Source: Streptomyces actinomycinicus (lineage in GTDB: Bacteria > Actinomycetota > Actinomycetes > Streptomycetales > Streptomycetaceae). From it: a stretch of 64,000 nt of DNA. A model generated the notes under the pieces. That model was not told the origin of the DNA, ran no database searches, and saw only the letters and a list, made by a program, of their open reading frames with translations. Shown piece by piece: positions 60,880-64,000 of the stretch (within the stretch, counting starts at the first letter, position 1; each line of letters opens with the position of its first letter). A program made the translations under genes and the position numbers. The stretch spans positions 62,001 through 126,000 of the forward strand of contig NZ_JAERRK010000018.1 of the NCBI RefSeq assembly GCF_016741775.1, given 5' to 3'.

Positions 60880-61977
60880 ATGACGCGGTTGATCGTCGCA
60901 GCAGGAGGAGGGGGCGACGCAGTCGCCGCCGCAATGCTTGACGCCGCTCTGTACGGCGACGAGCCCGACCATGCAGTGATCCTCACGTACGCGTGGGACC
61001 GCTTGCTGATCGATCCAGTACCGGGCCCACGAGGCCCCAACAACTTCACGGGCCTCGAACCCGTCACGCCCGCAGTCTGGTCGGTACCGGCCAACGCGCG
61101 CCCGATCGCGCCGGCGGGATCCACCCTCCCCCGACTCGCGGCAGAGCTCCCGCACATCTTCGCTCTGATCGACCCCCGCCACGGAGCCGAGGGCATCACC
61201 CGCCAACTGGAGGAACTGATCGGCCACTTCAAGCCGACCACGATCGACCTGCTGGACGTGGGCGGCGACATCCTCGCGCGAGGCGACGAGCCGACGCTCA
61301 AGAGCCCTCTTGCCGACGCTCTGACGCTGGCAGCGTGCTGCCAGGTAGACGCTCCCATTCGGCTACTGGTCGCCGGCCCCGGCCTGGACGGCGAAGTCCC
61401 CGTCGACGACATACGCAGCCTGTTCGGCCCGCTCGTCCACAAGTTCACCGCGGAGAACACGGACCCGATCAGCTCGGTCCTGGAATGGCATCCCTCTGAG
61501 GCAACCGGGATGCTCGCCGCAACTTCAAGAGGAGTCCGAGGCATCTGCGAAGTCCGAGACGCTGGCCTCCCCATCCCCCTCACGGACGAGGGCCCCACGG
61601 TCCACGAAATCGACCTGGACGACGCCCTGAGCCGCAATGAATTGGCCCGCGCGGTCATGGCAACCAACACCCTGGACCAGGTGGAGGAACTGAGCCGCGA
61701 GATCTGCGGCTCCTCGGAGATCGACTACGAGCGCAACAAGGCCCTTTGGCTCAAGGAGCAACAGCCGACGAGGCTCGACCCCGAATCGGTCTCACGCCAA
61801 CTCTCCCGGTTCGAGGCAGAGGCCCGAAGCCACGGAGTCACTCACACGACGTTCCGCCACCTCACCGAGGTCTTGAACCTCGACGGCTCACAACGCGATG
61901 ACCTGCGCCAACTGCTCATCAACAGCCGACCGGAGCGATACACAGCCCCACTGTGGCACATCGCCGCCGCCACCTAA
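60880..61977 (+). CDS. DUF1152 family protein
   Basis: A 365-residue cytoplasmic protein beginning MTRLIVAAGGGGDAVAAAML, a Gly-rich nucleotide-binding-like loop, with TIDLLDVGGDILARGDEPTLKSPLADAL further on. This is the DUF1152 pattern; the function is unknown. I recall relatives near regulators on Streptomyces mobile elements. It has no ribosome binding site and may be leaderless. Control by the divergent GntR protein is inferred from operators. Confidence 0.82.
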   Translation: MTRLIVAAGGGGDAVAAAMLDAALYGDEPDHAVILTYAWDRLLIDPVPGPRGPNNFTGLEPVTPAVWSVPANARPIAPAGSTLPRLAAELPHIFALIDPRHGAEGITRQLEELIGHFKPTTIDLLDVGGDILARGDEPTLKSPLADALTLAACCQVDAPIRLLVAGPGLDGEVPVDDIRSLFGPLVHKFTAENTDPISSVLEWHPSEATGMLAATSRGVRGICEVRDAGLPIPLTDEGPTVHEIDLDDALSRNELARAVMATNTLDQVEELSREICGSSEIDYERNKALWLKEQQPTRLDPESVSRQLSRFEAEARSHGVTHTTFRHLTEVLNLDGSQRDDLRQLLINSRPERYTAPLWHIAAAT

Positions 61978-62007
61978 GCCGCTGAGACGGCACGCTCACT
62001 CGGCTGG

Positions 62008-62685
62008 TTACGGCTGAGGCGTGTCTGCATTAGGATCGCCAGCCTTGCGCATCAGCTCGCGCATCCTTTGGTTGAACAACGCGCTTAGCGGCTCCTTGTC
62101 TACATCCACACCGTCATCCGGGACAAAGTCCCAGTCATAACCGACGCTGCCAGGTCTGCCGCGTTGCTGGAGCACCCTAACGCCACGCCCGTCTCCGAAC
62201 TCGATCCGGTGCTCCGCCACGGTTCGGTCCGGCACACGTGCTTTAAGCGCAGGCCCGAACAGCGCCACCGCGTTTCGCCCCACCGGCATAAGGGCAACTG
62301 TCGTACCGTCCCAGAGACGGATCTTGACCAGCCGCGCCAGTCGATCAGCGGCATACACCGCGCTGGCGACGAGATCAGCGGGGTCAGGACGTTCCTTGAA
62401 GTCCACGTCTGATATCTCTCTGACCGGGAGCCGGTCAGTGCCGCCACCGCGCTGGATGAGGTACAGCGCCCTGTCGGAGAGAGCGACATGAACTCGCGGG
62501 CCACGGCCGCTCAGGATCTGGAATAGATCGGAGCCGCCTTGGCAGATGTCGACCTCCAGAACGATCTCGCCGGGCTCCATGAACGGTGCGAGTCTACGTT
62601 GCGCGCGAGCCACAGCCCGCTCCTTGAACCTGAGAAGCACCAGGTGAATGTAGCTCTGAAGCGTTGGTACGGCGAGCAGATGCAC
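62008..62685 (-). CDS. Hypothetical protein, possible bacterial PH-like domain
   Basis: A protein of up to 225 residues without membrane segments. Its middle (RVHVALSDRALYLIQRGGGTDRLPVREISDVDFKERPDP) resembles bacterial PH-like domains that bind peptides or lipids. A charged C-terminal part with KEPLSALFNQRMRELMRKAG follows. The start codon is uncertain because no candidate has a good ribosome binding site. It is an accessory gene of the element. Confidence 0.65.
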   Translation of the reverse strand: MHLLAVPTLQSYIHLVLLRFKERAVARAQRRLAPFMEPGEIVLEVDICQGGSDLFQILSGRGPRVHVALSDRALYLIQRGGGTDRLPVREISDVDFKERPDPADLVASAVYAADRLARLVKIRLWDGTTVALMPVGRNAVALFGPALKARVPDRTVAEHRIEFGDGRGVRVLQQRGRPGSVGYDWDFVPDDGVDVDKEPLSALFNQRMRELMRKAGDPNADTPQP

Positions 62686-63277
62686 AAATCTCGTGGTCCA
62701 GTCGTAACGACGGCAAGTCCTCTGCAGCAGTGCCTACTTGCTTAGGAGCCGCCGACACGCGCCAGAGGCCACCTGAGTAACAACCTTCTTCACGGGTTCA
62801 AGGCACCCGGCTCCGCTCCGCTCCGCCGGGCGCGCTTCCCGGCTCCGCTGCGGGCGCCGCTCCTGCCTCCGGCCCGCTCCGCCCGCGCTGCGCCGACGCG
62901 CGCCCACGTGTGGATAGAGCCGGTAACCATGAGTCGATCACCGCACATCGCGGTCCCGGTCAGAACAATGCCTCCGGCGGGGGATCGGCCGGCACCGGGA
63001 TGGAGGAGGGGCCGTCGCCGACTGCAAGTCCGATGTGGCGTGCGCGGGGAGCTCTCATCCCGTCCGCCATCGACCCAGGCAAAGCCGAGCAGACGCGGCC
63101 CATGGCGTCCAGGTCGTTCGTACAGTGGCGCGCTCCACCTGGACGCCATGAACCACGCCCGCTCCACGGTGTGTGGGTCGACGGCGGACGGGATGAGAGC
63201 TGGGGTACGTGGGGGCGAAGTCGTGAATGTTCGCTATAGCGCGCCAAGTCCCCGCGGTTTCGGGCCGTCGTGCAGTC
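62686..63277. other. Gene-free region with low-complexity and a large inverted repeat
   Basis: 592 bp without a credible gene. The left part (62800-62900) is a GC-rich stretch with repeated GCTCC. The right part contains a 152-bp imperfect palindrome, described separately. Confidence 0.55.
63050..63201. repeat. 152-bp imperfect palindrome
   Basis: Arms of 65 bp (63050-63114 and 63137-63201) enclose a 22-base loop. The outer ends (AGCTCTCATCCCGTCCGCC) and inner ends (ATGGCGTCCAGGT) are exact, while the middle is diverged. It could be a MITE-like element, a single-strand origin or a structured RNA gene. No target-site duplication was obvious. Confidence 0.8.
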
Positions 63278-64000
63278 CTACCGCGAGGACCCTGATCCGG
63301 GCAGCCACGTGCCCGAGCCGGGTGTGCGCATCTCCGTCAGCCAGGCGACCAGTGTGTCGCGATTCGTCTCCTCTATTGGATACCCACGCGCCTCAACCGT
63401 GTGACGCGCGCCGGGAGACCACGACGAGGTAGTGGCCACCATGCCCTGACGGGCGCCTTCAAACATGACGTCCGTAGCGAGGGCTTTCACCACGACACGG
63501 TCCACCTTGCCCCGTGTGCGTTTGCACTGCACCAGCATCACGGCTGGGTCGCTTTCACCGGCCTCCGGATCCCAGGCCCGCACATCGACGCCTTCGTCCC
63601 CACGGCCTGGGCCGAGCTCCACTCGGAGCCCTTCCCGTCTCAACCGCTCCGCGACAAGCCCTTCGAACTGTCGCCAGTGCATCTTCTCCAAGGCTGAGGT
63701 GTTGGTGTTCAAGAAGTCTATGAAGCGCTGATCGAAGAACAGGCCAAGCGGCAAGGGCAGCGCTTCGGAGTCAAAAAGATCACGAAGCTCGATGCGAGAG
63801 GTGTACTCGTTGCGCCGTACTCGTGACCACGGGTTTGCCACGACGTTCCGATTGATCAGCAGCAGCAAGCGAGCTGCGATCATCACACCTCGTGAACCCC
63901 ACCGTTGCCTAACCTCATCGATTAGCGGAGTCGGATCGATGACGTTGGATCCGGGCGGGGGCGTCAACTGCGGGAAGCGCTCAAGGGTGTAGTCGAGGGC
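63278..64000 (-). CDS. Mrr-like restriction endonuclease, N-terminus outside window
   Basis: The C-terminal domain reads MHWRQFEGLVAERLRREGLRVELGPGRGDEGVDVRAWDPE ... VMLVQCKRTRGKVDRVVVKAL. The catalytic Asp and Gln-x-Lys pattern of the Mrr_cat PD-(D/E)xK fold is visible. It would cut foreign, often methylated, DNA. A TTG at 63967 could be a start, but the frame stays open to the window edge (ALDYTLERFPQ), so the gene probably begins beyond 64000. It is accessory cargo of the element. Confidence 0.88.
   Translation of the reverse strand, partial: ALDYTLERFPQLTPPPGSNVIDPTPLIDEVRQRWGSRGVMIAARLLLLINRNVVANPWSRVRRNEYTSRIELRDLFDSEALPLPLGLFFDQRFIDFLNTNTSALEKMHWRQFEGLVAERLRREGLRVELGPGRGDEGVDVRAWDPEAGESDPAVMLVQCKRTRGKVDRVVVKALATDVMFEGARQGMVATTSSWSPGARHTVEARGYPIEETNRDTLVAWLTEMRTPGSGTWLPGSGSSR

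Larger units (their letters stand above)
51119..64000. mobile_element. pSAM2-type actinomycete integrative and conjugative element, right end outside window
   Basis: In order from att: accessory gene, int, xis, rep, spd-like genes, a DUF2637 gene, an FtsK-like tra gene and a GntR repressor. This is the standard AICE order. It ends with a second regulator group and an Mrr-like nuclease. No third copy of the 29-bp att repeat was seen before 64000. Confidence 0.88.

Noticed and set aside
62790..63167. A 125-codon minus-strand frame
   Set aside because: It runs through the palindrome and a GC-rich low-complexity stretch. No motif or ribosome binding site supports it.

Overview
The window is chromosomal DNA from a high-GC actinomycete, almost certainly a Streptomyces close to the S. 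coelicolor group. The supporting signs are very GC-rich codons, frequent GTG and TTG starts, several candidate leaderless genes, and a gene order that I recall as the S. coelicolor SCO5351-SCO5389 interval. No database was available, so all names rest on motif recognition and remembered synteny.

Left part (1-15.3 kb). This holds a truncated LLM-type flavin oxidoreductase, a small conserved actinobacterial protein, the mismatch endonuclease NucS, and a membrane-anchored P-loop protein with a Thr/Gly repeat tail. Next come a STAS anti-sigma antagonist, 3-hydroxybutyryl-CoA dehydrogenase, a TetR regulator divergent from an ABC-2 exporter, a cobalamin adenosyltransferase, a DinB-like protein and a membrane protein. 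The ChiS/ChiR two-component pair follows with its neighbour chitinase chiC, whose promoter carries the classical 12-bp direct repeats.

Central part (15-42 kb, almost all on the minus strand). In transcription order this is: ArgRS-like protein, lysA, hom, thrC, thrB, rho, LCP-family protein, rpmE, prfA, prmC, tsaC-type gene, a phosphatase-like protein, a glyA paralogue, a WecA/MraY-type transferase, atpI and atpBEFHAGDC, then a DUF2550 gene. This block (aspartate-family amino acids, transcription termination, translation termination, cell-envelope steps, ATP synthase) matches the order I remember for Mycobacterium tuberculosis Rv1292-Rv1312. In M. tuberculosis the first gene is a real argS. 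Here that position holds an ArgRS relative without a catalytic domain, whose anticodon-binding domain is split by seven 36-bp tandem repeats.

Right part (42-64 kb). An intact tRNA-Arg(CCG) gene is followed by two stacked mobile segments. The first (about 42.12-51.12 kb) lies between two copies of a 29-bp tRNA 3' segment and has no integrase, which is the layout of a cis-mobilizable element. Its only cargo is a tightly overlapping three-gene operon of lower-GC DNA: two unrecognised proteins and a 1793-residue DEAH-type helicase with zinc ribbons and a DUF1998-like C-terminus. It is a candidate anti-phage system. The second segment (51.12 kb to beyond the window end) is a pSAM2-type integrative conjugative element. 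It carries int, xis, a rolling-circle rep with no canonical start codon, spd-like genes, an FtsK-like tra gene and a KorSA-like GntR repressor. It also carries a second GntR regulon with perfect AGTGGC/GCCACT operators and an Mrr-like nuclease at the right edge. The right att site of this element was not seen and probably lies outside the window.
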